A stretch of DNA of 64,000 nt from Ophiosphaerella korrae (Eukaryota > Ascomycota > Dothideomycetes > Pleosporales > Phaeosphaeriaceae), in contig JALNQF010000035.1 of NCBI GenBank assembly GCA_028456385.1, forward strand, positions 124,001-188,000, in the 5' to 3' direction. Below the pieces are notes generated by a model, which did not search any database, had not been told where the DNA came from, and saw only the letters and a list, made by a program, of their open reading frames with translations. How positions within the stretch are numbered: the stretch's first letter is position 1; each line of letters opens with the position of its first letter. Of this stretch, positions 1 to 11,600 are shown in pieces. The position numbers and the translations under genes are program-made.

Positions 1-1141
1 TCGGCTGGACCCAGTAGCCATTTGCGTAGGCCTTGTCGGGATGCGAGGCGAGCCACGTGGGCTTTGACGGGCCGCCTGAGAGCAGGGTGGCGCTGTCCTT
101 CTCGATGCCATGAGAAATATACGACAGGACTTTGTTGTAGTGTGGTTTTGAGACGAGCGGGCCGAAGTTTGTGCTGGGATCGAAGACGTCACCAGCGCGG
201 ATGTGCTGTATTTTCTCGAGAAGACGGGCTTCGAAGCGGGATTTCAGCGCCTCGGGGACGAAGACGCGGGTACCGTTTGTGCAGACTTGACCGGTGGAGA
301 AAAAGTTGGCCATTAGGGCGCCGTCAACGGCTTGCTCGATGTCGGCGTCTGGGAGAATGATGCAGGGCGACTTGCCGCCTAGCTCCATGGTCACGTATTT
401 CATCTCGCCAGCGGCACTGCCGGCTACCTTCTTGCCGGTCGAGACCTGGCCTGTGAAGCTGACTTTGGCGATGCCAGGGTGCTTGGTGAGGTATGCGCCG
501 ACTTCGCCGCCACCCTGGACGACGTTGAAGACGCCTACGGGTACGCCAGCTTCTGCGTAGATTTCAGCCAGGACGGTCGAGTGCAGTGGTGTGAACTCGG
601 ACGGCTTGTAGACCATGCAGTTTCCAGCAGCTAGACAAGGCGCCGACTTCCACAGCGCAATTTGGATAGGATAATTCCATGCGCCGATGCCTGCGCATAC
701 GCCCAGCGAGTTTTTGGTTGTATATACCCATGCATCTGGGCGCAGTTGTGCTGTCTCGCCATTCATGCCACCGCCGCCGACAAGATTGGCAAAGTATTCG
801 AGGACATCAGCGCCGGTGACGACATCCACTGTGGAAGTCTCGGAAAAGGGTTTGCCCGTATCGCGTGTCTCAATCTTCGCGAGTTCATCGTTGCGAGCGC
901 GGAGCAGGGCGGCGGCTCTTTGCAGAATGCGCGCGCGTTCAATGGGTGGTGTGGCCGACCAAGAGAGGAAGGCTTTTTGAGCGGAAGTGACGGCAGCGTC
1001 TATGGCAGCAGGTGTTGTGGTGTGGATAGTCGCGACGGGCTCTGCGGTGGCAGGATCGATGGTCTGGAAGGATGATGATGAGCTGGCAGACTGAAGCTTG
1101 CCATCATAGAAGGCATAGCGTGGCGCATACGGGAGTGACAT
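1..1141 (-). CDS. Betaine aldehyde dehydrogenase, 3' end cut by window edge
   Basis: Open on the minus strand from ATG at 1141 to the left edge with no stop, about 380 residues of a family usually near 490-500. It oxidises betaine aldehyde to glycine betaine with NAD(P)+. Visible aldehyde dehydrogenase motifs are GAWNYPIQ near residue 153, the FTGQVSTG cofactor turn near 229, MELGGKSP with the general-base Glu near 253, and the nucleophilic Cys near 287 in STGQVCTNG. No intron is needed in the part seen. The gene is divergent from the choline oxidase at 2039, whose product is its substrate, so the two probably share control; the pairing resembles the codA/badA arrangement of Aspergillus. No targeting signal is obvious. 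The substrate call rests largely on this neighbour. Confidence 0.88.
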   Translation of the reverse strand, partial: MSLPYAPRYAFYDGKLQSASSSSSFQTIDPATAEPVATIHTTTPAAIDAAVTSAQKAFLSWSATPPIERARILQRAAALLRARNDELAKIETRDTGKPFSETSTVDVVTGADVLEYFANLVGGGGMNGETAQLRPDAWVYTTKNSLGVCAGIGAWNYPIQIALWKSAPCLAAGNCMVYKPSEFTPLHSTVLAEIYAEAGVPVGVFNVVQGGGEVGAYLTKHPGIAKVSFTGQVSTGKKVAGSAAGEMKYVTMELGGKSPCIILPDADIEQAVDGALMANFFSTGQVCTNGTRVFVPEALKSRFEARLLEKIQHIRAGDVFDPSTNFGPLVSKPHYNKVLSYISHGIEKDSATLLSGGPSKPTWLASHPDKAYANGYWVQP

Positions 1142-2038
1142 GATTAGGATAACGATAAAAGGAATGGCTAGATGTGATTATTTCAATTGGAGATAGTATT
1201 TTAGAGGGTCTACAGCGCTGTCAGAACTTTCTTCGGTTGCATACACGCTAATTACAGCTGAGGAAGATGGGATACCTCTGATGCAACAGCTGTGACCGAG
1301 CTTCCCTTCCCAGACACAAAATCCAACAAAATCACTAGTCGGCGAGGCGCGTGTGTCACACCGGGAGCTTGGTTCCAAGCTGTGAGAAGCAACCGGGCAG
1401 AAAAGATTACCGACGTCTGCCCAGCCCCTCACCGCCCGCAGGATCCGGCAAGACAGTCCCCGCCCGCAGGATCATCCTTGACGGTCAACGTGCGTCAAGC
1501 GGGGCATGGCGGGGTTAGCTCCAGTCTAGTTGCTCACATCACATCATTGCTCGGAGACGTGACGCGATCATCCTTCACCAAACGGCCAGCTTCAATAGGC
1601 CAGCGTTAATAAACACCGTCAAAAGAGCTTGGAGGTCTAGGGATTGACAATGGGCACGTCTTTCCAGTCTCTTCGCCATGACACTACCCTCTGCACAGTC
1701 TACACCACCTTATCGCCTCTTCCTCAACCCGACAGCTGACCGCGTTGAGGCACGTGCACCTATCGGATCCAGCCGAAAAGCCGCCGTCCAGCACGTCCAG
1801 CTTTTCTGGGAAATCCTTTTACACATCCTGCAGCTGTCCCGTTAGACAGCTTGGAACAAACATTCACGTATCACAGCCCATCGCAACCTGCCTGGTTCGT
1901 GCACTACCTTTGTCTCGCCCGTTAAATTTTCTCACCCCTTCATCTTCATCCGTAGTTTTACATACTTAAGGCAGGTACACTTCTGCCTTAGAGGTCGCCA
2001 GCAGCTCCAAAGCAACTCACTGCATTCCACACGCACCA
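1142..2038. promoter_or_regulatory. Divergent promoter between betaine aldehyde dehydrogenase and choline oxidase
   Basis: About 0.9 kb separates the two start codons. Short open frames here have no recognisable product. The stretch just before 2039 is pyrimidine-rich with a CCCCT motif near 1935, like a fungal 5' leader. Shared control of the two genes is inferred from layout; no specific operator is identified. Confidence 0.45.
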
Positions 2039-3715
2039 ATGGCACCAACAACCACCTCAATCCCTAAAGATGCTCACTATGACTTCGTCATCGTCGGCGG
2101 AGGCACAGCTGGCTGTGTCATTGCTTCTCGTCTGACCGAGTATCTGCCCAACAAATCTGTTCTCCTAATTGAGGCTGGCCCAAGCGACTTCATGGACGAC
2201 CGTGTTCTGCTTCTTAAGGACTGGCTGAACCTGCTAGGAGGTGAGCTCGACTATGACTATGGCACCACCGAACAGCCCAATGGCAACTCACATATCCGCC
2301 ACTCTCGCGCAAAGGTGTTAGGAGGATGCTCATCACACAACACTCTCATCTCATTCAGACCATTTGAGCATGACACCAAGAGATGGGAAGCACAGGGATG
2401 CAAGGGATGGAACTTTAAGACATTTATGCGTGTGCTTGATAACCTCCGAAATACCGTTCAGCCTGTGCACGAGAAACATCGCAACCAATTGTGTCTTGAC
2501 TGGATCGAATCATGCTCAACTGCCATGAATATCCCGGTCATCCATGACTTCAACCACGAAATCAAGACCACGGGCGCCTTGAAGCCTTCTGTTGGCTTCT
2601 TCTCTGTATCATACAACCCTGATGATGGCCGACGAAGCAGTGCCAGTGTAGCATATATCCACCCCATCCTCCGAAATGAAGAAAAGCGTGATAACCTGAC
2701 CGTCCTCACCAACGCCTGGGTCAGCAAAGTCAATATCGAGGGCACCAAGGTCACCGGAATCGACGTAACATTCCAGGACGGCGAGAAGCGAACATTAAAC
2801 CCCAGATGCGAAACCATCCTCTGCGCCGGCGCCGTCGACACTCCCCGCCTCCTGCTCCTATCCGGTCTCGGCCCCAAAGAACAACTCTCCAACCTCGGTA
2901 TCCCCGTCGTCAAAGACATTCCCGGCGTCGGCGAAAACCTCCTCGACCACCCCGAAAGCATCATCCTCTGGGAACTCAACAAGCCCGTGCCCGCCAACCA
3001 AACAACAATGGACTCCGACGCCGGCATCTTCCTCCGCCGCGAAGTCCCCAACGCAGCCGGCGACGACGGCGAAATCGCAGACGTAATGATGCACTGCTAT
3101 CAAATCCCGTTCTGCTTGAACACCGCGCGGTAAGTCCATTCCCCCCTCCCAACCAAACACTATCTAACATGTTTCAGTCTTGGCTACGACTCCCCCATCG
3201 ACGCCTTCTGCATGACACCCAACATCCCTCGCCCCCGCTCCCGCGGCCGCATCTACCTCACCTCCTCCGACCCGACCGTTAAACCCGCCCTCGACTTCCG
3301 CTACTTCACCGACCCCGACGGCTACGACGCCGCCACCATCGTCGCCGGCCTCAAAGCCGCCCGCCAAATCGCCCAACAGGCCCCCTTCAAGGATTGGATC
3401 AAGCGCGAAGTCGCCCCTGGCCCTGCCGTACAGTCCGACGAGGCGCTGTCCGAGTACGGCCGGAGGGTTGCGCATACCGTCTATCATCCCGCGGGCACCA
3501 CCAAGATGGGGAATGTCAAGACGGATAATTTTGCCGTGGTCGATCCCGAACTTCGGGTTAGGGGCTTGCAAGGCGTGAGGATTGCGGATGCCAGTGTGTT
3601 CCCGGAGATGCCGACGATTAATCCCATGTTGACAGTTTTGGGGGTGGGCGAGCGCGCGGCCGAGTTGATTGCTGCTGAGTGGGGGTGGAAGGGATTGGAG
3701 AGGGAGAAGCTGTAG
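2039..3715 (+). CDS. Choline oxidase (GMC oxidoreductase)
   Basis: Exons 2039..3129 and 3178..3715 with a 48-base intron (GTAAGT...TTTCAG) give 542 residues, close to known choline oxidases. It should oxidise choline to betaine aldehyde, and possibly on to glycine betaine, reducing O2 to H2O2 on FAD. The N-terminal dinucleotide-binding motif VGGGTAG is at residues 19-25. The segment RHSRAKVLGGCSSHN near 87-101 holds His88, in the position of the His that carries covalent FAD in Arthrobacter choline oxidase. Near the C-terminus, His467 in YHPAGTTKMG and Asn512 in INPMLTV match the catalytic His/Asn pair of the family. No signal peptide is seen. The divergent aldehyde dehydrogenase completes the pathway, which favours choline oxidase over other GMC enzymes. 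Confidence 0.92.
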
Positions 3716-4059
3716 GCGTATCTGTGTTTATATGTGTGCATTATGATGGGACGACTTTTTTCTCTGGGAAGTATATGGCGAGGTTGAGGTTGCTTTTTAT
3801 GTCAGCGTGAATGGGAGTGTGTTGGGTGGTTACTTACTGTCGCAGTTTGTTCTGTGCATACTTGAGGTTAAGTTTAACTTTGCGATTGACGTTGTACACA
3901 GCTATGTATCACTTCCCCTAGCTAAATTCGTGGCTACGCATGTCGTTCAAGCTTACTTCCCACGTGATACCGCGTACACTGATGCGTGCATTCCTGCACC
4001 TTCCGCCCATCTCCACTATCCCACCATCCTCCTACCCTCCTTACCACACCTTCACCCTT
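3716..4059. other. Convergent 3' intergenic region
   Basis: It lies between the stop codons of the choline oxidase and the membrane protein on the other strand. It is pyrimidine-rich at its right end; no gene or repeat is seen. Confidence 0.6.
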
Positions 4060-6363
4060 CTACATCTCCCCCCCCTCGCGCCGCCACCCGTCTCCAAACC
4101 CCATCAGCACCGGCACTTGCACATACGCCAACCCCCACACAACAACCATCACCCCCAGCAACGGCGGACAGTATCTAACCCATTAGCATACGCACATCAC
4201 TTATAGAAAGTCAAACTTACAACTCGTCCGCAAGCCCAACAAATCCCACCCAGAACATGCACTGCGCCACGCAAAGCACGAGCGCTGTGAGGTCCGCCAC
4301 GGCGAAGAGGTATAGATCTGCGTATGTTGGACCACGCGTGCCATCAGTGGGGACTATTACGGTGCCATATGTCGTGTACCGCCTTTCGTATTTTGGAGGG
4401 GCTTGCCAGTGGTGTGCGAGGTGCGTGGCGAATTCCATGGTGTGGGTGTTGGACTGAGAGAGGAGCGCTTCGGCCGTGGAATCGAAGTGTCTGCGGCGTC
4501 TGCGGTGTCGAGGGAGTCTGGGATCGTTGGATGCATACACATGAGATACAACTAGCGCGACACGCACACCTACTAACACCGCCATGACCACCCATATCAG
4601 CGCACCGCCATACATGAGCATGGCAGCACCCCTCTTTTCCGCGTTGTACATCTCGCCAAAGTATAGCTTGTGCGCGAAGCCGTAGATCACAGTCAGACCC
4701 ATGTGGTACGCCGACAAGACCTGCAGCATCCCTTCCGCGAGCAACGACGCCTTAGCTGCTGCGAAGTTTTTCGTGTTGAACGGCCTGACATCGATGAGTG
4801 ATGTAGCTAGCCATGCGAGGCGCGGCAGCGTGCACCAGAGGAGGGTGAGGCTGAAGATGGGGACGGATTCGTAGCCTGGTGTGGATTGGGTGAGGAGGGC
4901 GTTGAAGAAATTGGCGAGGAGGTGAATGAAGGCTGTTGCAAGGGCTGTGGAGATCCAGTTTGGGGTTTGGGTGTTGTTTTTGGTAGGGATTGTGTTGTGT
5001 TGGCGGATTAGGTATGTGGCGAGGAATGTCCCGATGTTGATTAAGAGGAGACTTCCGAGTTTCCATTTTTTGGAGGGACAGGTACCTTGCCCTTTCACTG
5101 CCCATTGCCATGGGATTAGCTCGGAGGCTGTGGGTGAGGCTAGTTTATGCCAGTTCTCGGGTAGGCCGTGCCAGTCTGGTATATCGCCACAGAGATCATG
5201 TAGCCAGTTTACATATTCTATTCGCGTTTCGAAGACATGGCATAATCCACTGCAGGAGTCGTAGCTGATGTTGCGGCAAATGCAGGACCTATCAATTGCC
5301 TCCTTTACCTCGCAGAAACCGGCCTCGTTGATCTCACATGCGTCTGTGGTACATTGCTCGGGCAGCTCTTTTACCTGCTTTGGCATATTGGTGACGCAGG
5401 TGGGCCAGTTCCAGTTTCTGAGAGGAATGTATGCGTCCTCAATAATCTTGAGATTGTCCTTCCAGTTAATTGGGAGAGACTTTGGTCCACAGGTAGCGTG
5501 CATCCATAGGCGCTGCTTTGTCAAGTCTAATTGTTCTCCTACGCAAGGCTCGTTGTCCAGTGTCATCACGTAAGTACTGCAGAGACATTGTTTGTCAAAG
5601 TAGTGGCTTTCTGGGATGCTGCGCCCAGTAAGATCGTAGCCAACTGTTTCGAAATCGAGCGAGACCATGGATTGGAGGTATTCGCTGTACTCCCAGGGTC
5701 GATCAGCATTTCCAGTATGTTGTGTTTCGGCTGTGAAAGAACAGGATGTCATTGCGCCTCCAAAAGTTTCCATAGAGAGGGGCGACTTTGAGTTCGTGAG
5801 ACATGTCGGTGCGTAGTGAATAACGTCGATATCCGCGTATCCTTCAGTTAATGAGCTTGGCGATAAATTTTGCAGCTCATTAGTGTCACCAGCATCGACA
5901 AGCCATGATCGATGGGCATACCTGCGGATCCAGTGATATAACTGCGCTTTCGAGAGGACAGACCTACTACAGTATGACATGTACGACTGAAGAGCGTCTG
6001 GTGAGAATCCATCGCTTAGGCAATAAAGCTGGGCGAGCCATTGGTGGTGGGTACAAAAGACACCAAAATGCCTGATGCACACTTTGCTTATGCATTTAGT
6101 CATGATACCCAGCCATGCGGACTGGTCCTGCTGAGCGATGCACTGAGGCATCGGGGTCAAGTCCTCAGGATTTATCCAGGTATTACCGTATGTTTTCTGA
6201 GCAGTTATGGTGTGTCCATCTACAACAGAAATGCTAGGTGAATGGCTCGATTCTAGAGCGGTCAGATTAGAATTACACTGATAAGCTCTTAGAGGCAAGT
6301 ACCTTGTGCGAATACTCCACAAATGACAGCCACCAACAACGAGCCACCCAACGGTAGCTTCAT
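4060..6363 (-). CDS. Receptor-like seven-helix membrane protein with Cys-rich ectodomain
   Basis: Three minus-strand exons (6363..6303, 6219..4221, 4174..4060) give 724 residues. Exon 1 supplies a signal peptide (MKLPLGGSLLVAVICGVFAQ) and splices in frame over an 83-base intron. Exon 2 encodes a large Cys-rich, Trp-rich ectodomain (to about residue 410) and six hydrophobic segments. The last intron (GTAAGT...GGTTAG, 46 bases) adds an exon with a seventh hydrophobic segment before TAG at 4060. The result is a signal peptide, an ectodomain with dozens of Cys, and seven helices with a long basic cytoplasmic loop between helices 5 and 6. This layout resembles conserved fungal integral membrane proteins of unknown role; receptor function is inference from topology alone. 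If the last intron is not used, the protein ends at 4217 with six helices. Confidence 0.75.
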
Positions 6364-7126
6364 CTTGCTGACGACACTGTAGCCGCCTCGGGTTCGGCTT
6401 CTTATCGAGTATAGCTGTTGAAGTTCTGTTTAGGTGAATGAGAGATGCGGGGTGAAAATAGGCGCCCTCATGGGGTGTTCGAGTGCCACAAGGCTAAAGG
6501 TGAGACAACATCACATGGCAATCTTGGCACTGTGCCACAAGAAATCAAGATAACGTGTTCCGCCAGTAACCGGGCCAAAAACTGTAGCTTGATATCTTGA
6601 CAGCAACTCAATAATAAATCCTAAAATTTTGCGACAAGCCTCTTATACCTAACTAGAAGTACCTATAGATGCACCAGAGTAAGTTTTGGCCCCTAATTTT
6701 GAGCTAAATTTATATATCTCTAGAACTACATAATAAATTTACTTCCTAAGTTAAATAAGAGTCTTAAAATAGCTATACAAAGATAGAACAAAAAAATTGT
6801 AATTATTATTGAGATACCAAGCTACAGTTTTTACGATTTTGTGTGGTTTTTGGGGTGGCCCGGTTACTGGTGGAACACGTTAATCCCTTGAGTAAGTGAC
6901 TCAGGCTGAAGGGTAATTAATTAATTGAAACGAAGTGCGCTGGAGGAAATGCCCGTTTTGAATCTCAAAGTTGATTATTGTCACTGCAAAAATCCTCGTG
7001 CACTTGATCATCACCTCGTGCTATCTTAGGTCATCTCATGTAAGTGAGCTCCTATGGCGTAATCATCAAAATAGATAAAGATTCGGAAAACCGTCTGCTT
7101 TTGTGAAACTTGATATTCCGTTTGAC
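6364..7126. other. AT-rich intergenic region holding a TIR element
   Basis: Apart from the inverted-repeat element at 6553-6880, no gene is seen. It includes the upstream region of the membrane protein and the 3' flank of the Clr5-TPR gene. Confidence 0.6.
6553..6880. mobile_element. Non-autonomous TIR element (MITE), 328 bp, TA target duplication
   Basis: The left end ACGTGTTCCGCCAGTAACCG is repeated inverted at the right end with one transition over about 25 bases. TA dinucleotides flank both ends (6551-6552 and 6881-6882). Homology of the arms continues inward (AAAAACTGTAGCTTG in both) after a block of about 23 bases present only in the right arm. The core is AT-rich and non-coding. TA duplication suggests mobilisation by a Tc1/mariner-type transposase; no transposase is in the window. 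Confidence 0.8.
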
Positions 7127-9299
7127 TCACTGACTATATTCTATCCGCCATTTCGATAAAATCTCGAGCATTCCAATGGTATGCGGGTGCTGAGAACCGA
7201 GGACCTTTTCTTGTAGGCTAAAACATTTCTCCATCGCCAAGATTGCCTTTTCACGCAAACCCATCATCCACCATAATCTTGCGAGATTATTCAATGCCGT
7301 CAAGCTGGCAGTGTGCTCCTCACCGTGCAGCCTTTGTCGCATCCCTAACGCTTGCATGCAGAGCTCTTCTGCTTCTTTCCATCTTCCTTGGTAACCGTAT
7401 ATGCATCCTAAATTCAAGATAGACATTGTCGTTTCACGATGTTCATCACCAAGCACCCTCTTCGCAAGTCGCATCGTTTGTATGCCCAGCTCTTCTGCAT
7501 ACTCCAATTGCCCCTGCTCCAAGATTACGAAGACTAGGTTATTCATGTTGCTCACACAACCATGATGCTCTCCACCAAAAACCCTCTTAGTCGTATCTAG
7601 TGCATACAATGAAAGCTGCCTTGCCTCACCCAGTCTATTTTGAGATGTGTACAACGTAGCCATTCTACGAATGGACGACAATGTCATCAGGTGTTCTTTG
7701 CCAAATTTTCTCTCGGATATTTCTAAGAGTTGTGTACCAAGCTCTTCTGCCTCCTTCCACTGCCCTTGAGTGACATATGCGTCCATTAGATAACTCATAG
7801 TACCGAAAACCTCACCTACAGCTACTTCTTTTTGTATCTCCTGTACTTCTAGAAGCAACTTGATTGCCTCCTTATTACGGCCTAAGTTAAGGTATGTCAA
7901 TGCGAAGCTACTCAAAATGCCCAATGTCAATGGATCATTTGCCCCTCGGGTGGCCGTAGATAGCTTGACTCCCCGTTTATAAATTCTCTCGGCTTCCGCA
8001 ACGAGCCCTTGTGCGTCCAGAACTAATGCAAGCAGATGTAATGCGAGTAAACTATCCTCAGTTTGCTCACCGCCTCTTATGTGATAGCTTGTTGTTATTC
8101 TTTGAGTTAGTTCTCTGGCAGATTTCAATCGTCCTTGTTCATAAAGTAAGCCTCCTAACGAATATAATATCTTAAGGGTTCTTGAGTCCTCCGACCCAAA
8201 CAAAATTTCAGCACAATGGACTTCCAAACGGAGATTATCTTCTTCAGCCTGTTTGTACCTGAATGGCGCAACGATACCGGTGGTATCATAATTGTCTTGA
8301 AGGCCGGTCATATCAAGAGTGGCTCCGATGAATGAAAGCGGGAGATAAACGGGTCGTGGATCTTGGCCAGTGAAGGTGTGGCCCTGCGGTCGAACTAGAC
8401 TTGCGATAGAAAGTGCGGGGGAGCTCGATGGGGCCCAAATCAGATCTTTGATGCCTCCTGGGGAGGAGGCTAGATTTGCTATCGAAACTGCGGGGCTCGG
8501 GAATGAAGAACTACAGCTGGAAATGGTTCGGCAGTCGATATCAGGTGGGGTAGCTATGGATCGTCAATGACGAGTACAACATCAGCTACGGGACTACCTA
8601 CCAGCTCCTATACTCTCTGTGTACAACTGGGTCTCAGAAAAACCGTGGTTTTTCATCCGTCGAGTGATCTTTTCTTCGTTCACTATACGGTCTCTGACCT
8701 TGACGACGAATGCTTTTTTACTGACGTCGATGAGCTTTCTGTGTTGACGTTTTCGAACAATGGCCTTCATCTCGTGAGGTTTGACATTCTTGTCTAGTCC
8801 CCACTGTTTGGTGCGGAATTTGTACTGTCGGACACTATAGTTCTTGTGCATTAGTATGACTGAAATACACCGCGCAATTGTGCAACACATACTCAGCCTT
8901 AAAACCTCGTTCTTCTTCAATCTTCTTCTTGACTTCTTCATGTGTTAAGTTATTTGTGACATAAAGCTCAATAATTCGAGCTTTGTGCGGCTCCCAGTTA
9001 TTAACTCCCAACGTGACAGCTCTTCTCTTTCGTGATCGAGTTGGTGGAGCCATGTGAGCACCCGATGTAGTTAGAGGTGGGTCGTGCACAAGCGCCACAC
9101 CTTGATGATCGAGGTAGCCACCCGCTGCAATTGAATTTGACAATTCAAGGCTTTCGCTGTCTTGCGTTGTGAAGGCTGCGCCATGAGATTGCGTCACGAA
9201 GGCCGTGCCATATGGTTGGTATGTTTGTTGCATCTTGCTGGAACTGCCTGTGCTGAACACAAAATCCACATCAAGTTTGCCTGTCGCGGGGGGATCCAT
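7127..9299 (-). CDS. Clr5-domain protein with C-terminal kinesin-light-chain-type TPRs
   Basis: Minus-strand exons 9299..8893, 8834..8602 and 8553..7127 give 688 residues. Both introns (58 and 48 bases, GTATGT and GTAGGT donors) join in frame. Residues near 95-155 form a Clr5 domain: a WEPHKARIIELY start, the intron falling inside it, then RQYKFRTKQWGLDKN. A basic segment and a Ser/Pro-rich linker follow. The C-terminal half has about seven TPRs of the kinesin-light-chain type, with recurring GEEHxxT and GRWKEAEEL segments. Clr5 domains are found at the N-terminus of many fungal proteins and are thought to be DNA-binding-like; TPRs bind proteins. Function unknown. The TPR part also resembles C-termini of fungal NLR proteins, but no nucleotide-binding domain is present. 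Confidence 0.8.
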
Positions 9300-10543
9300 G
9301 TCGAAACTTTGTCAGGTCTCAGCTGGGCTATTCAATGGTCGAGTAGTTGAGGCCCCTTTGCCAGAGAATTCTGATAAGAGTGGAAAGATAGTAGAGTAGA
9401 GAATGAAGACATCTCAGCGACTGGAATGAACGGATAGATATACAACCTGACAGCCACAAAGAGATTCAGACATATAATTAGACGAAGAACAAAAGGACAA
9501 TTCTTGCGGGAGGTTGTTGTGCATGGGCTAGGCTGCTGTCAACGGGCCAATCCGGGGAGCACGCACGAAGAAGTGGCGTCCAACCCCAGGTAACTGCCAG
9601 CTCATGCATTTCAGCTCCTTTTTGCCCTGTTCCAAAAGCACAAATATTCTGTCGGCGACGGGCGTGTGCAGATCTATCCCTGCCATCTTCCAGTTCAACG
9701 AAGTTGCATAGGTGCTTCTTGAATATGACGATGTAAGGCACGATATATTACAAAAGATACTTAGATAGGTACCATAAATCTTTGCAGGCATATAGAGAAA
9801 ACATATTATCTTGAATGGATCAGTTACGAAGCACAATGTGCAGGCAAATTAGGTCTTGACCTTGTAAGAGCGGGTGTCGGGCTCCCTGGGAGGTCAAACA
9901 GAGCGCGACATCCAGCATCGGTAGGGTTACCCCTTCGGGGTGTCACTGCATTCCTTTCACCAAATCCAAATGCGATAAGTATATTTCATACTGCACGATG
10001 GCAAATGGTCGAATCTTGGGGGGTCTCGCGATCGGGCTGAGATGGCCCGCTCCAGTATAGGCGAGGGACCCTTGTTCCTTCCTCATCCAGCAACATCTCC
10101 CTTCACCACCACACCTCGAATAGGCCCTCCGAAAGCCCGAAAATCCCTGGTGTGAGCATCAGTATATATATTGCCATAGCCTATCGTGGTACTCGGTACT
10201 TATTCTACCGCGCAGTTCCAGGTTGCTGCCGGAGGAATTCGATCCCACGAGCCCAATGCGCCCGGTTACACGTATAGTGCCGGCCTCGGTACCACGAGAC
10301 CAAATATCCCCGCAAATTGAACTATGAACTATCTAGGGTCCTTAATATACACCATGTAGATCAATCTAGGAATTCCTGGTCAAAGTCTCAACACAGAAAT
10401 AAACCGAGGCTTTTCCACTTTGCCATAGTTCAGATTGGCTTATTTAGGAGAGCCGTAGCCCTCCTTATTGTCATGTTACCTATACTTTTCCTCCACCTTT
10501 CTAGATTGACGTAGCATAAAGAGTTGGAAATTGGATAGGCATC
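9300..10543. other. Intergenic region, no supported gene
   Basis: Upstream of two divergent genes. Short open frames inside look random in composition and match no family I know. Confidence 0.5.
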
Positions 10544-11416
10544 ATGTTGTACGCTCAGGTTGCCTCGGTGGTGGCTTTTGCTGGAATGGCCCTTGGCGCG
10601 CCAAATGGAGAAATCTCTAAGCGCGCACAAACAGTATACCTTGCTGGTGACTCGACAATGGCTAAAGCGAACGGCGCTACTACTGGTACGTTAATTGCTG
10701 GCGTCAACCGGACGGGCAATTCACGCCACGCGAACTCGATTCCGAACTAAGATAAAATAGGTTGGGGCGTCTATCTCCCATATTCGCTCTCCCTCACTGT
10801 AGTCAACAATGCCATTGGCGGCCGAAGTTCACGGTCGTTCACTCGTGAAGGTCGCTTCGACGCCATTATCCAAGCTGTAAAAGCCAACGACATTGTCATA
10901 ATCGAATTCGGCCATAACGACGGCGGCTCCCTTAGCAACGACAACGGGCGCTCTGTGTGCGGAGGCTCTGGATCCGAGACTTGCCAAACAACCTATAATG
11001 GCGTCGCAGAAACTGTCCACACGTTCCCATGGTATCTAACTCAGGCTGGCAAGGCTATCATCGCAAAAGGCGGAAAGGTCATTATGAGCAGCCAGACACC
11101 TAACAACCCATGGGAGGGCGGAACTTTCCAGTATACCGATGGCGGAAGATTTGTAGGCTATGCGAGGGATGTAGCAAAGGCATTGGGAAGTAATGCCATG
11201 TATGTTGATCATGGTGCATACACGGCAAACTACTTCAAGAGTATTGGAAAGGCTGCTACGGACAAGCTGTTCCCGAACGATCACACGCATACAAGCCCGG
11301 CTGGTGCTGATATTGTGGCAAAAACGTTTGTCAAAGGGCTACAATGTGGAGGCGGTGGATTTTTGAATGGGTTCGTAAAAAATTCTACCGCAACCATCCC
11401 TGGATCATGCCTTTGA
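10544..11416 (+). CDS. Secreted rhamnogalacturonan acetylesterase (CE12, SGNH/GDSL)
   Basis: Exons 10544..10685 and 10761..11416 (75-base intron) give 265 residues. The product removes acetyl groups from rhamnogalacturonan I of plant pectin outside the cell. A signal peptide (about residues 1-19) is followed by a Kex2-like KR at 26-27. The nucleophile Ser37 lies in the GDST block; FGHNDGG near residue 100 holds the oxyanion-hole Asn; DHTH near 221-224 holds the catalytic Asp and His. Length fits the family (about 230-250 mature). Start choice is set by the signal peptide. With the pectate lyase at 44 kb it gives a pectin-degrading theme, though they are too far apart to be called a cluster. 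Confidence 0.93.
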
Positions 11417-11600
11417 GCGTGGTTGAAGATGGGGAGATTAAATGCTCAAAAGCAATTAAAAAAAGAATTTAATGATAAAACTTGTCGCCAGATTCTGTTC
11501 GTTTACCAACAATTTACTAACTATTCTCATGATGCTGCTGTCTTAAAGCTCAGGCGAAGTACACGCCGAGACGCAAGTGAATAATCAGCCTAGCCGCCTT

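Noticed and set aside
1..3715. Considered whether the betaine pair is part of a larger biosynthetic cluster with the membrane protein and Clr5-TPR gene.
   Set aside because: No shared promoter, no pathway link, and the next genes belong to unrelated families.
9878..10310. GC-rich stretch with CCCCTTCGGGG and a distant inverted GTGGTAC, considered as a structured RNA or terminator.
   Set aside because: The hairpin is tiny and the inverted pair is imperfect and about 100 bases apart; could be ordinary upstream DNA.
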